NCBI GenBank assembly: GCA_013213875.1
Contig: JABSSV010000111.1
Coordinates: forward strand, 1 to 6,060
Direction of reading: 5' to 3'
DNA from: Lysobacterales bacterium
GTDB taxonomy: Bacteria > Pseudomonadota > Gammaproteobacteria > Xanthomonadales > SZUA-36
DNA: 6,060 nucleotides
The position numbers and the translations under genes are program-made. Below the pieces are notes generated by a model. The model was not told the origin of the DNA, made no database searches, and saw only the letters and a program-made list of their open reading frames with translations. Below are positions 1 through 5,758 of this stretch, piece by piece (the first letter of the stretch is position 1; each line of letters begins with the position of its first letter).

Positions 1-364
1 CCACAATGCGCCAGAAGTGGAGCGAGCGCCCAAGCCTCAGCGGGCGACAGACGCCTGTTACCCAGCCCTCCCGAACCGCGCGCAGGTGGCTGGCGTTAAT
101 CTCGATACCCACACCGCGCTGACCGCTGCCGTGCAGCAGGATATTGGAAGCCACACTGCCAATGGTTTCCGCCAGCAGCGCTGACGCGCCGCCGTGCAAC
201 ACGCCGTAAGGTTGCAACGTACGCTCGTCAACCGGCATCTCGGCGCACAGGAAGTCTGACCCGATCGCAGAAAACCGGATGCCCAGCCGCTCCACGGCAG
301 TTTCATGCCGCATGCGATTCAGCGCTGCAAAGGTCAATCCGACCCGACAAAAATTGAGCTTCAT
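1..364 (-). CDS. YdiI/PaaI-type hotdog-fold acyl-CoA thioesterase (3' end cut by window edge)
   Basis: This predicted cytoplasmic thioesterase would hydrolyse an acyl-CoA or aryl-CoA thioester. 121 codons are visible; the related E. coli YdiI has about 136 residues, so only a short C-terminus should be missing. The match to YdiI runs along the whole fragment: an MPVDERTLQPYG segment at 43-54, the hotdog signature LHGGASALLAETIGS at 56-70, GVGIEINASHLRAVREG at 84-100, and VCRPLRLG at 105-112. Gln51, His57 and Glu66 sit where the YdiI catalytic residues Gln48, His54 and Glu63 lie. The ATG at 364 places the conserved start of the fold as in YdiI; its Shine-Dalgarno sequence is weak, and Met18 (313) is a less likely start because it would remove the first helix. 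The gene is divergent from the flavin reductase. The family has been linked to menaquinone synthesis (MenI) and to phenylacetate breakdown, but nothing here identifies the substrate. Confidence 0.92.
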   Translation of the reverse strand, partial: MKLNFCRVGLTFAALNRMRHETAVERLGIRFSAIGSDFLCAEMPVDERTLQPYGVLHGGASALLAETIGSVASNILLHGSGQRGVGIEINASHLRAVREGWVTGVCRPLRLGRSLHFWRIV

Positions 365-510
365 AGTGACTACCAGCTAGGCCGCGTAAAGCGCGAAAGG
401 GTACCACAGGCACCGGATAAAACCGCTTAAACCTGCCGCTCTACCTTGTATCTCGACGGCGGCACCCCCATGATTCCGCGCATAGCAACGCAGCAACCCG
501 GTACGGCCCT
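365..510. other. Divergent intergenic region between the thioesterase and flavin reductase genes
   Basis: This 146-bp non-coding gap separates two divergent genes, so it must carry the start signals of both unless transcription enters from elsewhere. I could not find a convincing -35/-10 pair on either strand, nor a strong Shine-Dalgarno sequence before either start. A short CGCG-N5-CGCG inverted repeat lies near 382-394, but it is too short to call an operator in GC-rich DNA. An 87-codon minus-strand reading frame crosses the right part of the gap and runs into the reductase gene; it looks like a chance frame. Confidence 0.5.
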
Positions 511-1560
511 ATGGCGACATTCACGGTAAAAATCGCAGGCAGCGAACGTAGCTTCTCGGTCCGTGACGATGAAACCCTGCTCGAAGGCGCCCTGCGCCAG
601 GGCGTCATGCTGCCCTACTCGTGCAAAAACGGGACCTGCGGCAGCTGTAAGGGCACCGTCCTCAGTGGTTCCGTCAACTACCCGCATCACCCCGCTCAGG
701 CCCTAGAACCCGGCGACGCAGAAGTTGGCCTTGCCCTGCTGTGCCAGGCCGTACCCTGTTCCGACCTGGTCCTAGAAGTGCGCGAGATTGAGGCCGTGCG
801 GGACATCCCCGTGCTGAAGCTGCCGGCACGGGTGGCAGAGAAAAGTCTGCTGGCAGACAACGTGGTCAAGCTGGTGCTGAAATTGCCGCGGGCACAGCGG
901 CTGCAATTCCTAGCTGGGCAATATATTGACATCCTCCTGCCCGAGGGCAAACGCCGGGCCTTTTCCATCGCCAGCTCGCCCGCACGGGAGGGGGAAATCG
1001 AACTCCATGTGCGGCATGTGGAGGGGGGCGGATTCACCGGCTGGGTCTTTCATGAGATGGAGCCACGCGCCATCCTGCGCCTGGAAGGGCCGTTGGGAAC
1101 CTTCTTCGTGCGTCACGATGAACCCAAGCGCCCCATGATCATGATGGGTGGCGGCACGGGTTTTGCGCCGCTCAAATCCATGATTGAGGACCTGCTCGCG
1201 CATGGCGATACGCGCCCGCTGCACCTGTTCTGGGGTGCGCGCACCCAGGAAGAGCTGTATCAGGAAGATTTGATCGAACAATGGGTGGCGGAGCATGATC
1301 ACATCACCTACACCTCAGCGGTCTCCGACCAGTGCGATGAACGCCCGCAGAAGGGCTTTGCCGGCTTCGTGCATGAGGCGGTGCTCCACGCCTACGACGA
1401 TCTGACCACCCATGATGTCTACATGAGCGGACCGCCGGCCATGATTGATGCCGCGCGCCATGCCTTCGTCGAACATGGTTGCCGCGAGGACCGGCTTTTC
1501 TACGACTCCTTTGAATTCGGCTCAGACGTACCCGTCAGCATTCTGGCCAAGCCGCACTAG
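511..1560 (+). CDS. NAD(P)H-dependent 2Fe-2S ferredoxin/FAD reductase (CDP-6-deoxy-3,4-glucoseen reductase-like)
   Basis: This is a single-chain electron-transfer flavoprotein of 349 residues, predicted to be soluble, that moves electrons from NAD(P)H via FAD to a 2Fe-2S cluster and then to a partner enzyme. Residues 1-92 form a plant-type ferredoxin domain with cluster ligands Cys38, Cys43, Cys46 (SCKNGTCGSC) and Cys78 (LLCQA). Residues about 100-200 form the FAD domain, with RAFS at 149-152 as the RxYS-type flavin motif. Residues about 205-349 form the nucleotide domain, with GGGTGFAP at 213-220, SGPPAM at 306-311 and a terminal YDSFEF at 331-336. The domain order resembles AscD/DdhD (E3 of 3,6-dideoxyhexose synthesis) and also the reductases of phenol and toluene monooxygenases. 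No dehydratase, other sugar gene or oxygenase lies nearby, so the dideoxysugar name should be taken as a homology label. The ATG at 511 fits the start of the ferredoxin domain, though its ribosome site is weak. It ends 6 bp from the convergent hemY. Confidence 0.93.
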   Translation: MATFTVKIAGSERSFSVRDDETLLEGALRQGVMLPYSCKNGTCGSCKGTVLSGSVNYPHHPAQALEPGDAEVGLALLCQAVPCSDLVLEVREIEAVRDIPVLKLPARVAEKSLLADNVVKLVLKLPRAQRLQFLAGQYIDILLPEGKRRAFSIASSPAREGEIELHVRHVEGGGFTGWVFHEMEPRAILRLEGPLGTFFVRHDEPKRPMIMMGGGTGFAPLKSMIEDLLAHGDTRPLHLFWGARTQEELYQEDLIEQWVAEHDHITYTSAVSDQCDERPQKGFAGFVHEAVLHAYDDLTTHDVYMSGPPAMIDAARHAFVEHGCREDRLFYDSFEFGSDVPVSILAKPH

Positions 1561-1577
1561 CTTTCCTCAGCGCGGCT
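1550..1577. repeat. Short inverted repeat across the convergent stop codons (possible weak bidirectional terminator)
   Basis: AGCCGC at 1550-1555 is complementary to GCGGCT at 1572-1577, leaving a 16-base loop that contains both the TAG of the flavin reductase and the TGA of hemY. The stem is only 6 bp and no T-run follows on either strand, so this is not a standard intrinsic terminator. It is recorded because the two genes are only 6 bp apart and no better termination signal is visible between them. It may be chance. Confidence 0.2.
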
Positions 1578-2784
1578 CGGGCGCAGTCAGGCGCACCGAT
1601 TCCTGTGGCAGTGGTTCCGGCGCACGGCCCTGGCTCATACGCAGCGCATTGCGGAAACACAGCATGGCGGTTTCCAGTTCACCCTGCCGTTCCAGCAACT
1701 GCCCAAGCGCGTCGTAGCCGGCTGCGGTCGGTTCCAATTCCAAGGACCGGATGAGGTGCGAGCGGGCCTTGCCCCAGAGCTTCTGGCTCGCACACAGACG
1801 GCCCAGCGCCATGTGTAGGGCCGGGTCTTCCGGATGTTTGGCCAGCCATTTCTCGCACTGCTTCAGCCGCTGCGCCGCATTACCTGCACCGGGATCCCCG
1901 TAGCGCAGTACCAGCGCCGGCGTCCATGACTGCTTGATGCTGGTGCGTAGCACCGACTCAGCCAGATCCGCCCGCTCCAGTTCTCCAGCGCGCTGGGCAA
2001 AAACCTCGACCGCGGCCGGATGCTTGCGCAGGGCACGCGGCAGCGCTTGCCAGGCCTGCTCAAGACTATTGGCATCAGCCGACCCCGCGAGGCGATGACG
2101 CGCAATCTCCAGCTGTACCTCGGCCTCCTGCTCCCGCGTCAGCACATCGGCTTTGAGCAAGGCCGGTAACAGGGCCTGTAATTCGTCCCAGCGACCAAGT
2201 TCACGCAGACACTGGGACAGGAGCCCCAGCACCTGCGGATGACCCTTGCGACGCTCTTGCAGCGACCTGAGCACTGGCAGTGCCTCGGCACGCTGGCCAT
2301 GCTCCATCAGCAGCCGGGCACGGGTCAGCTCAACCAGGAATTTCTTGCGCCGTCCGCCACTGTCAGCCTGCTCCAGATAAAACTCCCGGCGTTCCTGATC
2401 TTGCATGCCAGAGGCAGCCTGAGCCGCTGCCAGATAGCGGGCTGTGGTCTTTCCGGAGGCAGACGCACTTTTGCCCAGTGCCCGCTCTGCGGCACGCCAG
2501 TCACCCTCGGTCAGGGCCAGCAGACCTTTTTCCAGCTGCGCCGTGGCACGTCGTTCGGCCACCCGTTGTGCCGTTTGCGCGGGCAGGCGCCAGAGCCAGA
2601 AAGCCAGTTGCACCAGGCCCCAGAGCAACAGCAGACCGGCCAGAAGCACCAGCACGCTGGTTTCTATGGTCCAGCCCAGAAAATGAATCTGCACCAGACC
2701 GGGATCATCCCGAAATAGTGGCGCGACAGCGGCTGCCAACAGCAGCAGCGTGAGCGCACTCAGCAGCAGCACGGTACGCTTCAT
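1567..2784 (-). CDS. hemY: HemY, inner-membrane TPR protein of the heme biosynthesis cluster
   Basis: This is the proteobacterial HemY (405 residues), not the Gram-positive protoporphyrinogen oxidase of the same name. Two hydrophobic segments lie at about 4-23 and 41-66, followed by an amphipathic region starting at about 70 (QRVAERRATAQLEKGLLAL), the pattern of the HemY N-terminal domain. The rest, about 80-385, is helical and repeat-like, with TPR-type units such as ALHMALGRLCASQKLWGKA (322-340) and AAGYDALGQLLERQGELETA (354-373). The C-terminal 20 residues are Pro- and Glu-rich and probably disordered. No catalytic motif is present; family work supports a role in a late step of heme synthesis, perhaps as a scaffold, without a settled mechanism. 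The ATG overlaps the hemX stop codon by 4 bp (ATGA), indicating translational coupling, and a GAGG lies 10 bases upstream inside hemX. It is the last gene of the cluster. Confidence 0.94.
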   Translation of the reverse strand: MKRTVLLLSALTLLLLAAAVAPLFRDDPGLVQIHFLGWTIETSVLVLLAGLLLLWGLVQLAFWLWRLPAQTAQRVAERRATAQLEKGLLALTEGDWRAAERALGKSASASGKTTARYLAAAQAASGMQDQERREFYLEQADSGGRRKKFLVELTRARLLMEHGQRAEALPVLRSLQERRKGHPQVLGLLSQCLRELGRWDELQALLPALLKADVLTREQEAEVQLEIARHRLAGSADANSLEQAWQALPRALRKHPAAVEVFAQRAGELERADLAESVLRTSIKQSWTPALVLRYGDPGAGNAAQRLKQCEKWLAKHPEDPALHMALGRLCASQKLWGKARSHLIRSLELEPTAAGYDALGQLLERQGELETAMLCFRNALRMSQGRAPEPLPQESVRLTAPEPR

Positions 2785-3998
2785 GCAGCGTCATCCTCGC
2801 TGGCTTCTTGAACGGCGCGTTCCTCCGCTGGTGCAGCGGGTTCCCGGGGAACAGGGGCGCCATCCGCTGCCGCCTCCGGCTCTGCTATGTTGGAAACGGT
2901 GCGAATCCGCTGCAGCTGCGCCCAGGGCGCGGAGATGTCGGGCCAGCTGACGACCGGATTAACGGCCCGCAAAGCTTCAAGTTCTCCGGCCAGAGCCCGA
3001 GCCGCGCCTGCACCGACATCGAAATAGCGCTCCAGCGTAGCTGTCGCACGCAGCAAGGAATCCGCATAGGCATCCGCATCACTGCGCAGCAGGGCCAGCC
3101 GGGCGCTTTCCAACTGCAGCCACAGGCCCTGGCGCACAAAGTCCTTGTCTTCCAGCGTTATGAGCCCGTCCTCGTCCGCATTTCTCCTGACGGTAACCAG
3201 GCCCCGCAGGGCGCCGGTCAAACGGGCCCAGACGCCCGGTTCCGTGGCGGGCGCTTCCCGTACCGCCGCCGGCGCCTCAGCGGCGGGAAACGCCAGCGAG
3301 GGAATTCGCGCCTGCGCCTGATCCAGCTGCGCCGCCAGGGCCAGCTGATCTGGCCGCTCCGTGGCCGCCAGAGCAGCCTGAGCGGCCACCACGGCCTGTC
3401 TTACGGGCAGATAAACCGGATCATCCAGGGCCTGAAGCTGGGCATCGGCCAGGGCCAGCGCTTCCCCTGCGGAGCGCGCATCGCCGAACAGGCGCAGCCG
3501 TTCATTGGCTGAGCGCAAGAGGAAATCCAGCTCGGACAGGCTCATGGCCTCGCGCGGGGACTCACCGCGCCGAACCAGCGCAGCCGTGCCGCTTTCCAGG
3601 GCTTCGATACGCGCCAGGGACGCCGCTTGCTGCGCTTCGATCTGCTCGACGCGGACGCGATCGGAACCGGCGATACCATCGGCTTTGGCAACCGCCGCGT
3701 CCAGCCGCTGCATCCCATCTTCCAGCTTGAGTCCTTCCAGCTGTTGCAGCCGCTGCTCCAATTGTGCGACCCGATTCGCACCGGCCTGCTGCTGCGCACC
3801 CAACTGGTTCAGGGCGCTGGCCTGAGATCGACCTGCTTGCTCGCTCATGCGTGCTTGCCACCACTGCCAGCCGCTCAGAGCCAGCGCGCCCACGGCCAGA
3901 AACAGGCCAAGCAATGCCAGCGTGTTGCGTGCACGGGGTGTTTTCGCGGGCACATCCGCAAAAGGATCAAAATCCGGAGTGTGTTCTTCAGTTGCCAA
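2781..3998 (-). CDS. hemX: HemX, single-pass inner-membrane protein (often misnamed uroporphyrinogen-III C-methyltransferase)
   Basis: This HemX family member (405 residues) has no known enzymatic role. A short acidic cytoplasmic N-terminus (1-24) is followed by one membrane segment at about 25-43 (TLALLGLFLAVGALALSGW), then a Gln/Glu/Leu-rich coiled coil at about 52-140. The conserved HemX region covers about 145-370, including LSELDFLLRSANERLRLFGD (154-173) and GLWLQLESARLALLRSD (291-307), and is interrupted by an Ala/Pro-rich linker at 237-253. The tail from about 372 is rich in Ala, Pro and Glu and is likely disordered. Database entries often call the family a uroporphyrinogen methyltransferase, but no SAM-binding motifs are seen. 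The start is TTG at 3998: an in-frame TAG lies seven codons upstream of it, no in-frame ATG precedes the membrane segment, and a GAGG with 8-base spacing precedes the TTG. It follows hemD after 77 bp and overlaps hemY by 4 bp. Confidence 0.93.
   Translation of the reverse strand: MATEEHTPDFDPFADVPAKTPRARNTLALLGLFLAVGALALSGWQWWQARMSEQAGRSQASALNQLGAQQQAGANRVAQLEQRLQQLEGLKLEDGMQRLDAAVAKADGIAGSDRVRVEQIEAQQAASLARIEALESGTAALVRRGESPREAMSLSELDFLLRSANERLRLFGDARSAGEALALADAQLQALDDPVYLPVRQAVVAAQAALAATERPDQLALAAQLDQAQARIPSLAFPAAEAPAAVREAPATEPGVWARLTGALRGLVTVRRNADEDGLITLEDKDFVRQGLWLQLESARLALLRSDADAYADSLLRATATLERYFDVGAGAARALAGELEALRAVNPVVSWPDISAPWAQLQRIRTVSNIAEPEAAADGAPVPREPAAPAEERAVQEASEDDAA
2795..2798 (-). 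promoter_or_regulatory. Ribosome binding site of hemY, inside the end of hemX
   Basis: On the minus strand, GAGG lies 10 bases before the hemY ATG. With the 4-bp stop/start overlap, it supports the assigned start and allows both reinitiation and fresh loading of ribosomes on hemY. Confidence 0.55.
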
Positions 3999-4006
3999 GC
4001 GGGAAA

Positions 4007-4010
4007 CCTC
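4007..4010 (-). promoter_or_regulatory. Ribosome binding site that fixes the TTG start of hemX
   Basis: On the minus strand, GAGG (in context AACGAGG) lies 8 bases before the TTG at 3998. It is the best Shine-Dalgarno match in the hemD-hemX gap. With an in-frame stop just upstream and no usable in-frame ATG, it decides for the TTG start. The next in-frame candidate is a GTG at codon 16, which lacks a comparable site. Confidence 0.65.
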
Positions 4011-4034
4011 GTTGGAACGCTATTGACGGTAGCC

Positions 4035-4054
4035 CCTGATGCTAACCAATCAGG
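4035..4054 (-). repeat. Hairpin in the hemD-hemX intergenic gap
   Basis: On the plus strand, CCTGAT (4035-4040) and ATCAGG (4049-4054) are perfect inverted copies around an 8-base loop. After one mismatch, GC/GC pairs at 4032-4033 and 4056-4057 extend the stem. In the direction of transcription it lies between the hemD stop and the hemX ribosome site and is not followed by a T-run, so it is unlikely to be a strong intrinsic terminator. It could attenuate or process the transcript, stabilise an mRNA end, or bind a protein as DNA. The function is not known from the sequence. Confidence 0.4.
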
Positions 4055-4075
4055 CGCCGCTTTGCACCGCAAACC

Positions 4076-4831
4076 TTACGCCTTAAGCTGCTGCCGCAGC
4101 GCCGCGAACAAGGTCTCATTGTCTGCTCCGGCGGTTTGCAGCACGCTGCCAAAGCCGTGCTCGCGGGCCGTCTCAGCTAACCGCGCCGATGCCACCAGGG
4201 CCGGACCCGCGCGGAGCCCTGCCAGTGCATCGGCCGGTAGCACGGCGCAGAGATGCTGCATGGCCGTAGCGCTGGTCCAGACGCTGGCGACGGCACTTGC
4301 AGCGCGCAGCAGCGCCCCGGCTTCCTCCGTTGGTGCTAGCAGAATGCGTTCATAAACCGGCACCTGCGCTGTTGCCCAGCCACGCGCCCGCAAGCCGGCG
4401 AGCAAGGCCGCGCGCCCTTTGGGGGCCGTCAGAATTTGAGCCGCACGGGGCGCAGCCGCTGAGGTCAGCATGGGTTCCAGTCGCGCCAGCAGGGTTTCAC
4501 TGTTATAGGGCGGCGCCAGCGGCGCCAGGGCACTGTGACCGGCCGCTCGTAGCGCCGCCGCGGTAGCCGGTCCAATAGCGGCAATATGAGTGGCGGGCCG
4601 CTGCGTGGCGGGCAGGCGCGGCAGACCGTAGCGCACCGCGCGCGGGCTGGTGAATAGCAGCAGACGCGCCCGCGCCTCAGCCCAGCCCACCTCTTGGTCC
4701 GGCGTGTAGCTGCGGCCTTCAAAGCGATAGGCGGGCATGATGATGGGCGCTAAACCGATTGCCTGCAGACGATCACCCAGCGCATCGCACTGGGGTTGCG
4801 GGCGGGTCAGCAGCACATGGGTGAAGGCCAT
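4076..4831 (-). CDS. hemD: Uroporphyrinogen-III synthase (HemD)
   Basis: HemD is a cytoplasmic enzyme that cyclises hydroxymethylbilane with inversion of ring D to give uroporphyrinogen III, the last common precursor of heme, siroheme and cobalamin. At 251 residues it has the usual length. The family is poorly conserved, but its landmarks are present: LLTRP at 7-11 near the N-terminus, LLFTSPRAV at 58-66, the AIGPATA turn at 85-91, the NSETLL segment at 110-115, KGR at 138-140, the VYER strand at 159-162, WTSATA at 185-190, and ASARLAETAREHGF at 214-227 near the C-terminus. These mark the two-domain fold. The start codon lies 3 bp after the hemC stop and no Shine-Dalgarno sequence is visible, so translation probably relies on ribosomes finishing hemC. 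The position after hemC independently supports the call. Confidence 0.95.
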   Translation of the reverse strand: MAFTHVLLTRPQPQCDALGDRLQAIGLAPIIMPAYRFEGRSYTPDQEVGWAEARARLLLFTSPRAVRYGLPRLPATQRPATHIAAIGPATAAALRAAGHSALAPLAPPYNSETLLARLEPMLTSAAAPRAAQILTAPKGRAALLAGLRARGWATAQVPVYERILLAPTEEAGALLRAASAVASVWTSATAMQHLCAVLPADALAGLRAGPALVASARLAETAREHGFGSVLQTAGADNETLFAALRQQLKA

Positions 4832-4834
4832 GAG

Positions 4835-5758
4835 CTAGTCGGCACGCAGCGCGTGGATCAGATCCAGAGCACCCTGCGCCCGCAGATCCTCGGCCAGCGC
4901 CCTACCGGCTGCTTCCGGCTGCGCCGCTGCACCCACGTGTCGGGCACGCAACAACAGTGAGCCGTCCGGCTTGCCCACCAGTCCCTGCATCAGCAACTCC
5001 GCGCCCCTGCGCTGGGCATAGATCGCCAGCGGCACCTGACAGCTACCTTCCAGCAGGGCCGCAGCAGCACGCTCTGCCCGCGCCTGAAGCATGGCCTCCT
5101 GATCCGCCAGCGGTGCGATCAGCGTCCGCACCGTCGCGTCCCCGGCCCGACACTGCAAACCGATAATGCCCTGTGTACCGGCAGGCAACCATTCGGGTGG
5201 ACGCAGCTCCTGTGTGATCTGGTCGCCCAGCCCCAGGCGCTGCAAGCCGGCGCAGGCCAGAATAATGGCGTCAAATTCTCCGGCCTGGAGTTTACCCAAG
5301 CGCGTGTCCACGTTGCCGCGCAGTTCTACCACCTCAAGATCAGGCCGCGCGGCCAGCAACTGACAACGCCGACGTAGGCTGGATGTACCAACCCGGCTGC
5401 CAGCAGCCAGACTGGACAAATCAGAACCCTCACGGCTGAGCCAGGCATCAAAGGGATTGGCTCGCGGCAACGCGACAGCCAGCTCCAGTCCATGGCTGTC
5501 GCCAACCGGCATATCTTTCATGGAATGCACGGCCAGATCCGCTGCCCCTTCCAACAGGGCATGCTCGAGTTCCTTAAGAAACAGGCCTTTGCCACCGATG
5601 GCCGCTAAGGGCCGGTCCAGAATGCGGTCGCCACGGGTGACTATGGGCACCAGTTCAACATTCAGCTTCCTGTGCGCCTTGCGCAGCAGATCCGCCACAT
5701 GATTGGCCTGCCACAGGGCCAGCGCGCTCTTGCGCGTCGCAATACGAAGCGTAGTCAT
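4835..5758 (-). CDS. hemC: Hydroxymethylbilane synthase (porphobilinogen deaminase, HemC)
   Basis: HemC is a cytoplasmic enzyme that joins four porphobilinogen molecules, with loss of ammonia, into linear hydroxymethylbilane for HemD. Its 307 residues match the family length. It starts with LRIATRKSALALWQA (4-18); TRGD is at 41-44, GGKGLFLKELEHALL at 55-69, and HSMKDMP at 78-84 with the catalytic aspartate at Asp82. The phosphate- and acetate-binding arginine region VGTSSLRRRCQL lies at 123-134 and RGNVDTRLGKL at 147-157. Cys240 in LEGSCQVP is the attachment site of the dipyrromethane cofactor; most relatives have GGCQ, so Ser239 is a mild variant. GLQCR at 200-204 has Gln where E. coli has Glu. 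The gene overlaps the algR-like stop by 4 bp (ATGA) and is followed by hemD after 3 bp, so it is probably co-transcribed with both. Confidence 0.98.
   Translation of the reverse strand: MTTLRIATRKSALALWQANHVADLLRKAHRKLNVELVPIVTRGDRILDRPLAAIGGKGLFLKELEHALLEGAADLAVHSMKDMPVGDSHGLELAVALPRANPFDAWLSREGSDLSSLAAGSRVGTSSLRRRCQLLAARPDLEVVELRGNVDTRLGKLQAGEFDAIILACAGLQRLGLGDQITQELRPPEWLPAGTQGIIGLQCRAGDATVRTLIAPLADQEAMLQARAERAAAALLEGSCQVPLAIYAQRRGAELLMQGLVGKPDGSLLLRARHVGAAAQPEAAGRALAEDLRAQGALDLIHALRAD

Noticed and set aside
58..306. 82-codon minus-strand frame inside the thioesterase gene
   Set aside because: It is in a different frame on the same strand; the correct frame gives an unmistakable hotdog thioesterase.
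427..690. 87-codon minus-strand frame crossing the divergent gap and the reductase start
   Set aside because: Most of it is antisense to the ferredoxin domain; no ribosome site or family match was seen.
910..1302. 130-codon minus-strand frame inside the flavin reductase gene
   Set aside because: It is antisense to the conserved FAD and NAD(P)H domains and has no recognisable motif.
2239..2753. Two overlapping plus-strand frames of 157-159 codons opposite hemY
   Set aside because: They overlap each other in different frames and are antisense to hemY; neither resembles a known protein.
2741..2771. CAGCAG-type trinucleotide runs
   Set aside because: They are CTG leucine codons of the first hemY membrane segment read on the other strand.
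2808..3512. 234-codon open frame on the plus strand opposite hemX
   Set aside because: It lies wholly antisense to a well-recognised gene, has no recognisable domain, and long antisense frames are expected in GC-rich coding DNA.
4023..4046. TTGACG on the plus strand resembling a -35 box
   Set aside because: No fitting -10 box lies at a proper distance and no plus-strand gene follows.
3627..4355. 242-codon open frame on the plus strand across the hemX start, the gap and hemD
   Set aside because: It is antisense to two clear genes, has no family resemblance, and its composition fits a shadow frame.
4511..4530. GGCGCCAGC/GGCGCCAGG tandem 9-bp repeat
   Set aside because: It encodes the repeated Leu-Ala-Pro of the hemD LAPLAPP segment; two copies in coding sequence are not a meaningful repeat.
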